Shown: one piece after another, positions 50,183 to 58,588 of the stretch
Layout: every line of letters starts with the position of its first letter
Position numbering within the stretch: position 1 is the stretch's first letter
NCBI GenBank assembly: GCA_049194865.1
Contig: JBLZWL010000116.1
Location: 1 to 64,000, forward strand
Reading direction: 5' to 3'
Source: Myxococcus terminator_A
GTDB taxonomy: Bacteria > Myxococcota > Myxococcia > Myxococcales > Myxococcaceae
DNA length: 64,000 bases
Translations under genes and position numbers: made by a program
The notes under the pieces: model-generated
What the model was told of the DNA's origin: nothing
What the model saw: the letters and a program-made list of their open reading frames with translations, nothing else
The model's database searches: none

Positions 50183-51550
50183 TCAGCGCTTGCGCGAGGA
50201 CACGTGCCGCCACACCGCACGCCACCGCGCCAGGTCGTCGAGCAGCGCGCGCACGCCCGCACGGGGGAACGCTCGCGGAGGCAGTCGCCGGAAGAAGTCC
50301 TCCTCCAGCGTCCCGACATCCCGAGGCCGCCCGGCGTTGAGCGTGTCCACCATCGCCTCGATTCGCCGCCGTGCCGCGGGTGCCGCGCGCAGCGTCCGCG
50401 AATACCCATTGGCGGCCACGAGCACCTGCCCCTCGCTCAAGGGCACGGTGACGATGGGCCGCGAAGGGCTCGCCACCACCTTGTCCTCGAGCGCCAGCGG
50501 CGCGAGCGCGCGAGCCTCGGGCGGTGGCCCGTCCAGCGCCCCGTTGGTCAGGAAGCGCACCCAGCCCTCGGTGAGCGCGTCCTTCGTCGCGCGCAGCCCC
50601 TTGCCCCGCCCCTGCTTGCCGAGCGCGGCGCTCACCGGTGCCGGCAGCGCCCAACCCCCGCGCCGAGGCAGCTCCGCGTGGCGCAGGCTGCCGGGCCACG
50701 GCTGCTCGGGCGCGCGGTCCAGGAACATGGGCGCTCGGAAGTTGACGCCCAGCGAGGCGGCGATGGTGAGCCCCTTGCTCGGCTCGGAGCGGTGCCAGTA
50801 CGAGGCCGGCCAGTACATGAAGTCCCCCGCGCCCGCCTCCAGGAAGCGCGCCTGGGCCATCACCTGTCGCGCGTCCTCCGCGTCGCGCAACGTCACGCCA
50901 TGCGGCCTGTCCTTCAGCCCCTCATCCGCGTGAGGCGCCACCTCCGGCCGCGAGGCGAGCTTCTCCAGCGGCCAGAAGCTCATCCTCCGCCGCCCCTGGA
51001 TGACGAAGTAGAAGACGTGCAGGTCGTCCTTGTGGATGCCGAAGGGCGTGTGGCGGTAGTTGCCCAGGAACAGCGCGGAGTCCGCTCCACCCAGCGGCAC
51101 GCCGAGCGCCCCGTGAAACCCCGACAGGAAGGTGCGCATCTGGAGCCAGTGACTCCAGTGGTGGCTCTGCGTGTTGCTCAGCACGAGCCCGAAGCGTCGC
51201 CCCTGGAGCTGATGCTCCATCCGCCGCTCATACCCGTCGACCGAGCCGTCCTCCGCCGTGGGCAGGTAGCGCGCCAGCGAGACGGCCGCGAAGACCTCCG
51301 GGGGGCCCTCCGCCGTCGCCTCGTTCTCCACGTAGAAGCGCACCGGCAACATCGCTTCGCCCTGGCGGTAGCGCACGCCGACGTCGACGAGGGCCTCGAA
51401 GATCTCCGCGGGGGACGGGAAGTGCGTGGGGAACAGGCCCGGAAACACCGTGGGCTCCCGGTCCCAGTGCTCGCGGGCGAAGCGCGTCCAGAAGGCACGA
51501 GGCAAGGTGAGGGACGGTTCAACCGGGGGTGCGGTGGAGGCTCGTGCCAT
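50183..51550 (-). CDS. JmjC/cupin-4-like Fe(II)/2-oxoglutarate oxygenase
   Basis: 455 residues from ATG 51550 (MARASTAPPV); the frame continues up to 51661 without support. Iron ligands H173-K-D175 (FGIHKDDLH) and H253 (YWPASYWHRSEP). The layout of a JmjC core plus about 200 C-terminal residues resembles RoxA/MINA53-type protein hydroxylases and related uncharacterised bacterial proteins. It is convergent with the PmbA-like gene (4 bp) and divergent from pirin. Substrate unknown; ribosomal or peptide hydroxylation is possible. Confidence 0.82.
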   Translation of the reverse strand: MARASTAPPVEPSLTLPRAFWTRFAREHWDREPTVFPGLFPTHFPSPAEIFEALVDVGVRYRQGEAMLPVRFYVENEATAEGPPEVFAAVSLARYLPTAEDGSVDGYERRMEHQLQGRRFGLVLSNTQSHHWSHWLQMRTFLSGFHGALGVPLGGADSALFLGNYRHTPFGIHKDDLHVFYFVIQGRRRMSFWPLEKLASRPEVAPHADEGLKDRPHGVTLRDAEDARQVMAQARFLEAGAGDFMYWPASYWHRSEPSKGLTIAASLGVNFRAPMFLDRAPEQPWPGSLRHAELPRRGGWALPAPVSAALGKQGRGKGLRATKDALTEGWVRFLTNGALDGPPPEARALAPLALEDKVVASPSRPIVTVPLSEGQVLVAANGYSRTLRAAPAARRRIEAMVDTLNAGRPRDVGTLEEDFFRRLPPRAFPRAGVRALLDDLARWRAVWRHVSSRKR

Positions 51551-51645
51551 TGGGTCGGGGGGATGCGCGAGGGGAAGAGTGGGTGATACTAGCATCCAGC
51601 GTTCCGGGCCCACGAAGACGCGGGCTCGCGCGGAGGAGATTCGAG

Positions 51646-52530
51646 ATGGGGACGGATTCATCGTCTACGGCACGAGCGGCTTCCTCGGAGGAGCGTGGCG
51701 TGGTTGCGCTGTGGCCCGCGAAGCAGACGGAGCTCGTGGGTGACTCGCGGGTGCTGCGAGCACTTCCCCGCGTGGAACTGCGACGCGTGGGGCCCTTCGT
51801 CTTCTGCGACCAGTTCGGCCCTTCGCCCGCCGTGCCCGGTGCCATGGCCGTGCCGCCCCATCCCCACGTGGGCCTCCAGACGGTGACGTACCTCTTCTCC
51901 GGCGCCATCCGTCATCGGGACTCGGTGGGCTCGGTGCAGGACATCCACCCGGGCGACGTGAATTGGATGACCGCGGGACGCGGCATCGTCCACGCGGAAG
52001 ACGTGGACTCCAGCCCCGGCGCCGCGCCGCTGCACGGCATCCAGACGTGGGTCGCCCTGCCTCGCGCGCAGCGCCAGACGGACCCCGCCTTCGAGCACTT
52101 CCCCGCGTCACGCCTGCCGCTCCTGGAGCGCGAGGGCGCGCGCGTGCGGGTCCTCGCGGGACGGCTCGGCGAGGCCGTCTCCCCTGTGCCCGCCTTCCAT
52201 CCGCTGACGTACCTGGACGTCGAACTGGAGGCGGGCGCCTCCATCTCCCTGCCGGTGGAGTCCACCCACGCGTTGGCCGTCTACGTCGCCGAGGGTGACG
52301 TGGCCGTGGGCCAGACGTCCGTGGACAAGGGCGTGCTCGCGCACCTGGACGAGGGCGCGTCCACGCTGTCGCTGCGCTCGGTGGGGGGAGGCCGGGTGAT
52401 GGTGTTCGGCGGCGAGCCTCTGCCGGACCCTCTCGTCATCTGGTGGAACTTCGTGGTGGACAGCGTCGCGGAGGGCCGGGCGCGCCTCGCGGACTGGGAG
52501 GCTGGACGTTTCCCACCGCTCGCTCCCTGA
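51646..52530 (+). CDS. Pirin family protein
   Basis: 294 residues from ATG 51646, supported by GGAGGAG upstream. Bicupin; the N-terminal metal site is PPHPHVGLQTVTYLF with HRDSVG and GRGIVHAE, the conserved pirin signature of three His and one Glu. Pirins act as quercetinases or redox-sensing regulators. The C-terminal cupin ends VFGGEPLPDPLVIWWNFV, also typical. It has its own promoter region shared with the divergent cupin gene. Confidence 0.92.
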   Translation: MGTDSSSTARAASSEERGVVALWPAKQTELVGDSRVLRALPRVELRRVGPFVFCDQFGPSPAVPGAMAVPPHPHVGLQTVTYLFSGAIRHRDSVGSVQDIHPGDVNWMTAGRGIVHAEDVDSSPGAAPLHGIQTWVALPRAQRQTDPAFEHFPASRLPLLEREGARVRVLAGRLGEAVSPVPAFHPLTYLDVELEAGASISLPVESTHALAVYVAEGDVAVGQTSVDKGVLAHLDEGASTLSLRSVGGGRVMVFGGEPLPDPLVIWWNFVVDSVAEGRARLADWEAGRFPPLAP

Positions 52531-52621
52531 GCGTCCCTGGCGCCGAGCCCTCGTACCCGAGGGCCGAGGCCCCGTGACACGAATCCGGTGCATGCTGCGC
52601 CCCGCACTCGGGAGGACACGG

Positions 52622-53266
52622 ATGTCGGGTCAGTCGTTGGCGATGAAGCTGCTGGAAGGCGCGAGGGAGTGGGCGAAGCGGCTGCCGTCCGCGCTGTCTG
52701 GAGACATCGCCGTGGACGTGGGGAGCAAGCGGCTGCGGCTGTCCCATGTGCGCGTGGAGACGGTGGTGCGTCAGCTCCTGGTCAAGGTGAAGCACCTGGA
52801 ACTGCGCCATTGGGAGGCGCGACCGGAGCTGTACGACATCCGCCTGTCCGTGAAGGGCTGGAAGCTGCGTGTCGAGACGACGCTGGAGCGCGTGGAGTTC
52901 GCCTCGGGGCGCTATCGGCTCTGGCTGCGCACGCCGGGGCGCGTGGAGCTGGAGGAGTCGCGGGGCGCGTCGTCGCTGGTGATGGGGGTGTTGCGCGCGG
53001 GGGCGGGACGCGCCGCGGTGCGCGCCCTCGCCGAGCGACTGCTGCCCCCAGGAATGCGCTGGGACGGTCAGGTGCTCCAGGTGGAGGGCCGCCTTCCCCC
53101 CGAGGGCGTGCTGTCCGCGAAGCTCTTCGAGAATGCCTCGCTCGCGATGAGCGTGGAGCACGTGGAGGAGGGCCTGTGGCTGGGCGCGGAGGCGTGGCCC
53201 GGCTTGTTGGATTTGCTTCAGGCCGTGTTCGGCACGGAGCTGCCGCGCACGCCCCCGGGGACGTGA
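52622..53266 (+). CDS. Hypothetical protein
   Basis: 214 residues from ATG 52622 (GGGAGGACACGG just before it). No signal peptide or membrane helix. The middle is beta-strand-rich with alternating basic residues (VRVETVVRQLLVKVKHLELRHWEARP), resembling a lipid- or membrane-binding sheet, but no family is recognised. It stands between pirin and a convergent 2TM protein. Confidence 0.75.
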   Translation: MSGQSLAMKLLEGAREWAKRLPSALSGDIAVDVGSKRLRLSHVRVETVVRQLLVKVKHLELRHWEARPELYDIRLSVKGWKLRVETTLERVEFASGRYRLWLRTPGRVELEESRGASSLVMGVLRAGAGRAAVRALAERLLPPGMRWDGQVLQVEGRLPPEGVLSAKLFENASLAMSVEHVEEGLWLGAEAWPGLLDLLQAVFGTELPRTPPGT

Positions 53267-53284
53267 GCCGCCGCCCTCTCGCGG

Positions 53285-53713
53285 CTATTCGTCGTCCTCC
53301 ACCTTCAGCTCGCGTTTGGCCATCTCCATCACCGTGGCCATGGCATGGAACGCCAGCCCCATGCCCCAGCCCAGCGCGGGCCAGTGCACCCACCAGCCAG
53401 GGCCGGAGAAGAGGTCTATCAGCGTGAGCCCGCCGATGACGATGGTGTAGCTGAGGCCGTGCGTCGCGAGGCCCAGCAGCTCCTTGCGGTCCTTGCGCTG
53501 GCTCTGCTCCTTCTGGGCGCGGGAGACCAGGGCGACCTCCACGGCCGCCTCGCTCAGGCCCATCTCCCGCGCCATGGCGAGCACTTCCTCACGCGTCAGC
53601 GTCCGCGCCGGCTCGCGACTCGCGAGCGCATGAGCGCTGGCCTCGCGGATGATCTCCGCGGCCTCCCGCTCCGTGAAGTGCGTGGGTGGAGCTTTCTGTC
53701 GGGTGTCCGCCAT
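53285..53713 (-). CDS. 2TM-domain protein
   Basis: 142 residues from ATG 53713 (MADTRQKAPP). Residues 15-65 are helical and charged (TEREAAEIIREASAHA, then LTREEVLAMAREMGLS, a helix-turn-helix-like repeat). Two membrane helices follow (LSYTIVIGGLTLIDLF, then WPALGWGMGLAFHAMATVM) in the 2TM pattern. A charged tail KRELKVEDDE ends it. Function unknown; small inner-membrane protein. Confidence 0.75.
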   Translation of the reverse strand: MADTRQKAPPTHFTEREAAEIIREASAHALASREPARTLTREEVLAMAREMGLSEAAVEVALVSRAQKEQSQRKDRKELLGLATHGLSYTIVIGGLTLIDLFSGPGWWVHWPALGWGMGLAFHAMATVMEMAKRELKVEDDE

Positions 53714-53784
53714 GAGCCACGACAGTAGTGCTTCGCCCGGGCTCGCGTCGATACGCCCGGGCGGCGTCGCGAACGGCGTGGACC

Positions 53785-54261
53785 TCAGCCTGCCTTGTGC
53801 GCCGACTTCGGCGGCTGATAGGCGCCGGGCACCGAGCGCGCGGCGATGGCCAGCCGGTTCCATGCGTTGATGGTGGCCACGGCGGCGGTGAGGTCCGCCA
53901 GCTCCTTGTCGGTGAAGTGCGGCTTCACCGCTTCGTACACGGCCGCGGACACATGGCCGTCATGCAAGTTGGTGACGGCCTCCGTCCAGGCCAGGGCCGC
54001 GCGCTCGCGCGCCGAGTAGTAGGGGCTCTCCTCCCACGCATCCAGCCCATAGAGGCGCTGCTCCGTCTCTCCAATGGCACGCAGGTCCTTCCAGTGCATG
54101 TCGATGCAGTACGCGCAGCCGTTGAGCTGCGAGGCGCGCAGCTTGATGAGGTGCAGCAGGCCCACCTCCAGTCCGCACTGGTGCAGGTACTTCTCCAGCC
54201 CCATCATCGCGGTGAAGATGCCAGGGGCGAGCTTCGCGGTATCGAAACGCTGTGCTTCCAT
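53785..54261 (-). CDS. AhpD/carboxymuconolactone-decarboxylase-like alkylhydroperoxidase
   Basis: 158 residues from ATG 54261. The AhpD core CAYCIDMH has the two redox cysteines and the histidine. The family reduces peroxides or decarboxylates small molecules; this form is the common stand-alone peroxidase. It lies 161 bp downstream of the MocR-type regulator gene in the same direction. AhpD-like genes are frequent neighbours of MocR regulators, so control by that protein is likely. Confidence 0.88.
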   Translation of the reverse strand: MEAQRFDTAKLAPGIFTAMMGLEKYLHQCGLEVGLLHLIKLRASQLNGCAYCIDMHWKDLRAIGETEQRLYGLDAWEESPYYSARERAALAWTEAVTNLHDGHVSAAVYEAVKPHFTDKELADLTAAVATINAWNRLAIAARSVPGAYQPPKSAHKAG

Positions 54262-54422
54262 GGTCTTTGTCTCCTTCGGGGAGGGACCTGGTGTCCCCCG
54301 TCGCTGAGGCGTGAAGTAACCGGGAGGCCCACGACGCGCGAGGGCCACTCGCTCACCAGTCGATGGTGCCACTTCAGTCCCGCGCGGGGGCCACTTCCTG
54401 GCGAGACGCGTCGAGGCTCTGT

Positions 54423-55961
54423 TCAGCGCAGGGCGCGCGCGAGCAGGCGCACACCCTCTTCGATTTCCTTCTCGGGCACACACGCGTAGCCGAGCAGGAG
54501 CGCCCCGGGGCCCGTGGACCGCGTCCGGAAGGCGGACAGGGGCTGCGTCATCACCCCGGCCTCGATGCCGCGCGCGGCGGCCTCGCGGTCATCCACGCCC
54601 TCTGGCAGCCAGCCCACCAGGTGCATGCCCGTGTGGAGGGGTGACACGTCCAGCCGCCCGCGCAGCTCGCGACGGGCTGCCGCCACGAGGGCCTCCTGTC
54701 GGTCGCCGTACAGCACGCGCATGCGGCGCACGTGGCGGCTGAAGTGGCCGCCGTCGAGGAAGTCCGCGAGCACCGCCTGCTCGACGACGGGCGTGTGGCC
54801 ATCGGCGAAGCGGCGCGCCGCGCTGAAGACCTCCACCAGCGACTCCGGCACCACCAGGTAGCCCACCCGCAGCGCAGGGGACACCACCTTGCTGAACGTG
54901 CCGATGTAGATGACCCGCGCGTCCGGAGAGAGCCCCTGGAGCGCGGGCAGCGGCCGGCCCACGTAGCGGAACTCGCTGTCGTAGTCGTCCTCGACAATCC
55001 ACGCGTCGGAGCGCGCGGCCCACGTGAGCAGCGCCTGCCGCCGCGCCTCGCTCATCGCCACGCCCAGCGGGAAGTGGTGGGCCGGGGTGACGATGGCCAG
55101 CCGCGCGTCGGGCCGCAGCCGCATGCCCGCCTCCACGTCCAGGCCCTCGGCGTCCACCGGCACCGGCACCAGCGTGGCACCCGCGGCGACGAGCGCGCCC
55201 CGGCTCGCGAAGTAGCCCGGGTCCTCCACCCACGCGGCGTCGCCCGGGTCCAGCAGCACCTGCGCCGCCAGGCTCATCGCCTGCTGCGCGCCGTTGACGA
55301 TGATGACCTGCTCGGGGACACACCGCACGCCGCGCGAGGTGGCCAGGTAGTCCGCGACGGCGCGCCGCAGAGGGGGATGGCCCGCGGGCTCCGCGCGCTT
55401 GAGCAGGTCCCCCCACGAGCGCCGCCAGCGCGTGTGCAGCAGCCGTCCCCACAAGTCGCTCGGGAACGAGTCCACCGACGGCGTGCCCATGCGGAACGCC
55501 ATCCGACTGGCGGAGATGCCCGGCGCGGTGATGCGCAAGTCGGGCAGGCGCGCCACCGCGAGTCCACGCTGGGAGATGCCCGGTGTGTGCTTGGGCCCGG
55601 CCACCGGCGCCCGGGCGTGTCGCGAGGCATGCAGCCGCTCCGGCAACTCCCTCGCCACATACGTGCCCGAGCCTGGCTGGCCCACCAGATAGCCCTCCGA
55701 CAAGAGCCGCGAGTACGCGTTGAGCACCGTGTTGCGCGACAGCTCCAGCTGCTCCGCCAGCGCGCGCGTGGACAGCAACTGCACACCAGGCCCGAGCCGC
55801 CCGGCGACGATGGCCGCGCGCAGCGCCTCCACCAACTGCGTCTGCAGCGAGCCGCCCGCGGTGGCGTCCAACACCAGCGACGTGGCCGCCATGACCGCCG
55901 GCCGCTTCCGGGGCCTCGGCTTGCGGGCTGCTCCCTTCGCGCCGGAGTTCGAGGGCGTCAT
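54423..55961 (-). CDS. MocR/PdxR-type GntR-aminotransferase regulator
   Basis: 512 residues. The N-terminal GntR winged helix (RALAEQLELSRNTVLNAYSRL near residues 65-95) is fused to a fold-type I aminotransferase domain with VEDDYDSEFRY and the PLP lysine in GTFSKVVSPALRVG. MocR proteins use PLP or a PLP adduct as effector and do not transaminate. ATG 55961 or the in-frame ATG 55892 may be the start. It is divergent from the solitary TetR domain, and its likely targets are itself and the downstream AhpD-like gene. Confidence 0.9.
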   Translation of the reverse strand: MTPSNSGAKGAARKPRPRKRPAVMAATSLVLDATAGGSLQTQLVEALRAAIVAGRLGPGVQLLSTRALAEQLELSRNTVLNAYSRLLSEGYLVGQPGSGTYVARELPERLHASRHARAPVAGPKHTPGISQRGLAVARLPDLRITAPGISASRMAFRMGTPSVDSFPSDLWGRLLHTRWRRSWGDLLKRAEPAGHPPLRRAVADYLATSRGVRCVPEQVIIVNGAQQAMSLAAQVLLDPGDAAWVEDPGYFASRGALVAAGATLVPVPVDAEGLDVEAGMRLRPDARLAIVTPAHHFPLGVAMSEARRQALLTWAARSDAWIVEDDYDSEFRYVGRPLPALQGLSPDARVIYIGTFSKVVSPALRVGYLVVPESLVEVFSAARRFADGHTPVVEQAVLADFLDGGHFSRHVRRMRVLYGDRQEALVAAARRELRGRLDVSPLHTGMHLVGWLPEGVDDREAAARGIEAGVMTQPLSAFRTRSTGPGALLLGYACVPEKEIEEGVRLLARALR

Positions 55962-56005
55962 GGCCCGCGCGCCCCCCTCGGCCCGGGGGGAGATGATTCA
56001 CCCCG

Positions 56006-56032
56006 GTGATGTTTGGAATCACGAGCCATCAC
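56006..56032. promoter_or_regulatory. Inverted repeat, candidate operator between mocR-like and tetR-like genes
   Basis: GTGATG at 56006-56011 pairs with CATCAC at 56027-56032. An inner ATCAC at 56018-56022 gives a second spacing of the same half-site. Its position between divergent regulator genes suits autoregulation by either one. Confidence 0.45.
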
Positions 56033-56135
56033 TGTTGGAAACGTCCGCAAGCAGGTTACGTGACGGCCGTAGCGCGATTCGCGGCCAGAGTCCGCCCTGG
56101 GCCGGGCCGCCTGAAGGAAGAGAAGGGGGAACGTC

Positions 56136-56372
56136 ATGCTGGGGTGGCCCTGGTTTCACCTCATCGTCGCGCCGCCGCGCGCGGGAATCGAGGAGGGAAT
56201 GCGCGCGCGGCTGCTGCGCGTGGCCGAGCAGCTCGTCCGGGAGCAGGGATGGGAGGCGCTGACGCTGGCGGCCGTGGCCCGGAACGCGCACGTGGGACGC
56301 GGGACTCCGCGCTACCACTTCGGTGGCAAGCGTGGGCTGATGGACGCGCTCACGGCCGCGACTCGCCGTTGA
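56136..56372 (+). CDS. Solitary TetR-type DNA-binding domain, 78 residues
   Basis: It starts at ATG 56136 with AAGGGGGAA upstream. Residues 22-78 are a TetR_N helix-turn-helix (LLRVAEQLVREQGWEALTLAAVARNAHVGRGTPRYHFGGKRGLMDAL), but the protein stops right after it. The ligand-binding and dimerisation domain of about 130 residues is missing, and the next 300 bp do not encode it. Either a decayed regulator or a functional mini-protein; the good ribosome site leaves both open. Confidence 0.7.
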   Translation: MLGWPWFHLIVAPPRAGIEEGMRARLLRVAEQLVREQGWEALTLAAVARNAHVGRGTPRYHFGGKRGLMDALTAATRR

Positions 56373-56722
56373 GTCCTTCACAATCGGGGTGGACGCCGCG
56401 CCCGAGCCCGGGCATGACGGGGCCGCCCATGGGGTCAGGATGTCGCGAGGTGTTGCCCGCCTGCCCGAGGGGGACTCCGACAGAGGCCAGATGCGGGGTC
56501 TTCTCGCCTTCCGGAATACAGCGGGTGGGAGCGCCCACCGTTAAACTGAAACGAGAATTGTTCGGGTAGCTCGTGCGTTGTTCCGCGCGGGGTTGGGGTA
56601 GGTTGGTTTTTCGAGGCCTGGATGTGATGACAGAGGCCTCCTATCAGGCTAGAGGCAGTCCGGCACCTCAGGTTTTGGGGTGAAAGGCGGCCTTGAATGC
56701 CGCAAGACGAAAGAAGACGCAT
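56373..56722 (+). promoter_or_regulatory. Non-coding region with structured leader of the first cold-shock gene
   Basis: No gene seen in 350 bp. Two hairpins precede the cold-shock ATG: GAGGCCT (56613-56619) with AGGCCTC (56634-56640), and GCGGC (56687-56691) with GCCGC (56699-56703). Long structured leaders control translation of cold-shock mRNAs in other bacteria. The local drop in GC around 56540-56620 fits a promoter there, but no clear hexamers were found. Confidence 0.5.
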
Positions 56723-56929
56723 ATGGCGACTGGTTCCGTGAAGTGGTTCAACGACGCGAAGGGCTTTGGCTTCATCGCGCAGGATAATGGCGGCCCTGAC
56801 GTGTTCTGCCACCACACCGCCATCCAGGCGGACGGCTTCCGGACCCTGGCCGAGGGTCAAAAGGTTGAGTTCAACGTGGAGAAGGGGCCCAAGGGACTTC
56901 AGGCCTCGAACGTCCGCCCGATCGGCTGA
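56723..56929 (+). CDS. Cold-shock domain protein (copy 1)
   Basis: 68 residues from ATG 56723. The cold-shock domain has RNP1 KGFGFI and RNP2-like DVFCHH, typical of the CspA family of RNA/DNA-binding chaperones. The FCHH in place of the usual FVHF is shared by both copies here. A strong terminator follows at once. Upstream in-frame ATG 56693 has no SD and is not used here. Confidence 0.95.
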   Translation: MATGSVKWFNDAKGFGFIAQDNGGPDVFCHHTAIQADGFRTLAEGQKVEFNVEKGPKGLQASNVRPIG

Positions 56930-56951
56930 GCGCGTCCGCTCCAGCACTCAT

Positions 56952-56990
56952 GCCCGGTCTCCTTTTGAGTGAGGTCGGGCTTTTGCTTTC
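56952..56990 (+). terminator. Rho-independent terminator after the first cold-shock gene
   Basis: A 10-bp stem pairs GCCCGGTCTC (56952-56961) with GAGGTCGGGC (56971-56980), with two G-U pairs. It is followed by TTTTGCTTTC. The clearest intrinsic terminator in the window. Confidence 0.85.
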
Positions 56991-57004
56991 AGGAGGGAGG
57001 CGAC

Positions 57005-57187
57005 ATGCAAGGAAGGTCGACGAAGCGTCAGAAAGAGCAGGCGCGCAAGCAGCATCAGCAGGAAAAGGATGCCAAGCGCGAGCAGCGCAAGAAGGACAAG
57101 GGGGATAAGACGCCCCGCCAGCCTGGTGAAGTGGACCCGGACATCGCGGACATCATTCCCGGTCCGCAGCCGGTCGTGGAGTACTAG
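57005..57187 (+). CDS. 60-residue highly charged small protein
   Basis: It starts at ATG 57005 with GGAGGGAGG upstream, a very strong SD. The first 40 residues are almost all Lys, Arg, Gln, Glu (STKRQKEQARKQHQQEKDAK) and probably helical. The tail is PGEVDPDIADIIPGPQPVVEY. No family named with confidence; it looks like a nucleic-acid- or ribosome-associated protein. It lies between two cold-shock genes and has its own hairpin downstream. Confidence 0.75.
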   Translation: MQGRSTKRQKEQARKQHQQEKDAKREQRKKDKGDKTPRQPGEVDPDIADIIPGPQPVVEY

Positions 57188-57203
57188 GTCCCCACCGTTG
57201 TCG

Positions 57204-57237
57204 GGCCCACCACGAAGCACCGTGGTGGGCCTTGTCG
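57204..57237 (+). terminator. Hairpin terminator after the small charged protein
   Basis: A perfect 11-bp stem GGCCCACCACG (57204-57214) / CGTGGTGGGCC (57221-57231) with a 6-base loop, followed by a weak TTGTCGT tract. Confidence 0.7.
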
Positions 57238-57341
57238 TATCCAGGGTGACGTCCTGGGTTCCCCGAAAGCTCACCGGTGGATAGTCGGGAACGTCGCCCG
57301 TCGACAGGGGCTTCGGGTCCGGGCTACGCGTCGTCCCCCAT

Positions 57342-57376
57342 GCCACTTTCCGGGCATGTGGCGACGCAAGGGTCGC
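57342..57376 (+). promoter_or_regulatory. Hairpins in the leader of the second cold-shock gene
   Basis: GCCAC (57342-57346) pairs with GTGGC (57358-57362). An overlapping alternative GCGAC/GTCGC hairpin follows. The two are mutually exclusive and end just before the ribosome site, so a switching leader is possible. Confidence 0.35.
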
Positions 57377-57395
57377 GACAGGGAGGATGCCTCGT

Positions 57396-57602
57396 ATGGC
57401 GACGGGTACCGTGAAGTGGTTCAACGACGCGAAGGGCTTCGGGTTTCTCGCGCAGGATGACGGTGGCGCGGACGTGTTCTGCCACCACACCGCCATCCAG
57501 TCAGAGGGGCACCGCAGCTTGAGGGACGGGCAGAAGGTGGAGTTCGACGTGCAGAAGGGGCCCAAGGGACTTCAGGCCTCGAACGTCCGTCCACTCGACT
57601 GA
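57396..57602 (+). CDS. Cold-shock domain protein (copy 2)
   Basis: 68 residues. ATG 57396 is chosen over ATG 57387 because the GGGAGG ribosome site touches the earlier ATG and is spaced 9 bp from the later one; copy 1 also begins MATG. RNP1 is KGFGFL and DVFCHH is kept. The beginning and end share long identical DNA stretches with copy 1, so it is a recent tandem duplicate. Confidence 0.95.
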   Translation: MATGTVKWFNDAKGFGFLAQDDGGADVFCHHTAIQSEGHRSLRDGQKVEFDVQKGPKGLQASNVRPLD

Positions 57603-57692
57603 CCCAGGGCCTGTCCGCCCCACGGCGCTGCAATCGCGCGGGGAGCCGGAGCGTAACAAGGCGGTCATCCCTTCCGCCCCACCGCGCTCCCC

Positions 57693-58568
57693 ATGCTGCG
57701 AATCTCCGCTGTCTCGAAGTCGTATCCCAACGGGGTTCGAGCCCTTCAGGGCGTCGACCTGACCATCGAACGAGGACTCTTCGGCCTGCTCGGGCCGAAC
57801 GGCGCGGGCAAGTCCACGCTGATGCGCATCCTCGCCACGCTCCAGGAGCCTGACTCCGGGCAGGTGGTCTTCGACGGACTGGACGTGCTCGCCCAGCCGC
57901 AGGCGCACCGGCGGCACCTGGGCTACCTGCCCCAGGACTTCGGCGTGTACCCGGGCGTGTCAGCGGTGGAGCTGCTCAACCACCTGGGCCTGCTCAAGGG
58001 CCTGACGCGCGCGAAGGAGCGCCGGGAGCAGGTGGATGCGCTGCTGCACCTGACCAACCTCCATGCCCACCGCAAGAAGGCCGTGAGCGGCTTCTCCGGT
58101 GGCATGCGGCAGCGCTTCGGCATCGCCCAGGCGCTCCTGGGCAGCCCCCGGCTGCTCATCGTGGACGAGCCCACCGCGGGCCTGGACCCCGAGGAGCGCC
58201 AGCGCTTCCACAACCTGCTGGGTGAGGTGGGGGAGCACGTGGTGGTGCTGCTCTCCACGCACATCGTCGAGGACGTGCGCCAGCTGTGTCCGCGCATGGC
58301 CATCCTCTGCGACGGGCGGGTGCTGTGCGAGGGCGCGCCCGAGGCGCTGGTGGCCTCCCTGGAAGGGCGGGTGTGGCGCAAGACGGTGGAGAAGGGGACG
58401 GTGGAGCGCTACCGCGCCGCCTTCCCCGTTCTCTCCACGCAGCTGCAGGCGGGCCGTACGCGTGTGCACGTGCTCGCGGACTCCCGGCCGGAGGAGGGCT
58501 TCGAGCCGGTGGCGCCCGACCTCGAGGACGTCTACTTCTCCACGCTGTCCCACCGACGCGCGGCGTAG
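57693..58568 (+). CDS. ABC transporter ATP-binding protein, partner of the permease-peptidase fusion
   Basis: 291 residues. Walker A GPNGAGKST, signature FSGGMRQRF, Walker B LLIVDEPTAGLD and switch LSTHIVEDV are intact. It belongs to the group found with ABC-2 permeases fused to M1 peptidases. It ends 20 bp before that fusion gene. Confidence 0.93.
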   Translation: MLRISAVSKSYPNGVRALQGVDLTIERGLFGLLGPNGAGKSTLMRILATLQEPDSGQVVFDGLDVLAQPQAHRRHLGYLPQDFGVYPGVSAVELLNHLGLLKGLTRAKERREQVDALLHLTNLHAHRKKAVSGFSGGMRQRFGIAQALLGSPRLLIVDEPTAGLDPEERQRFHNLLGEVGEHVVVLLSTHIVEDVRQLCPRMAILCDGRVLCEGAPEALVASLEGRVWRKTVEKGTVERYRAAFPVLSTQLQAGRTRVHVLADSRPEEGFEPVAPDLEDVYFSTLSHRRAA

Positions 58569-58588
58569 GGCAAGGACAAGGGCACCGC

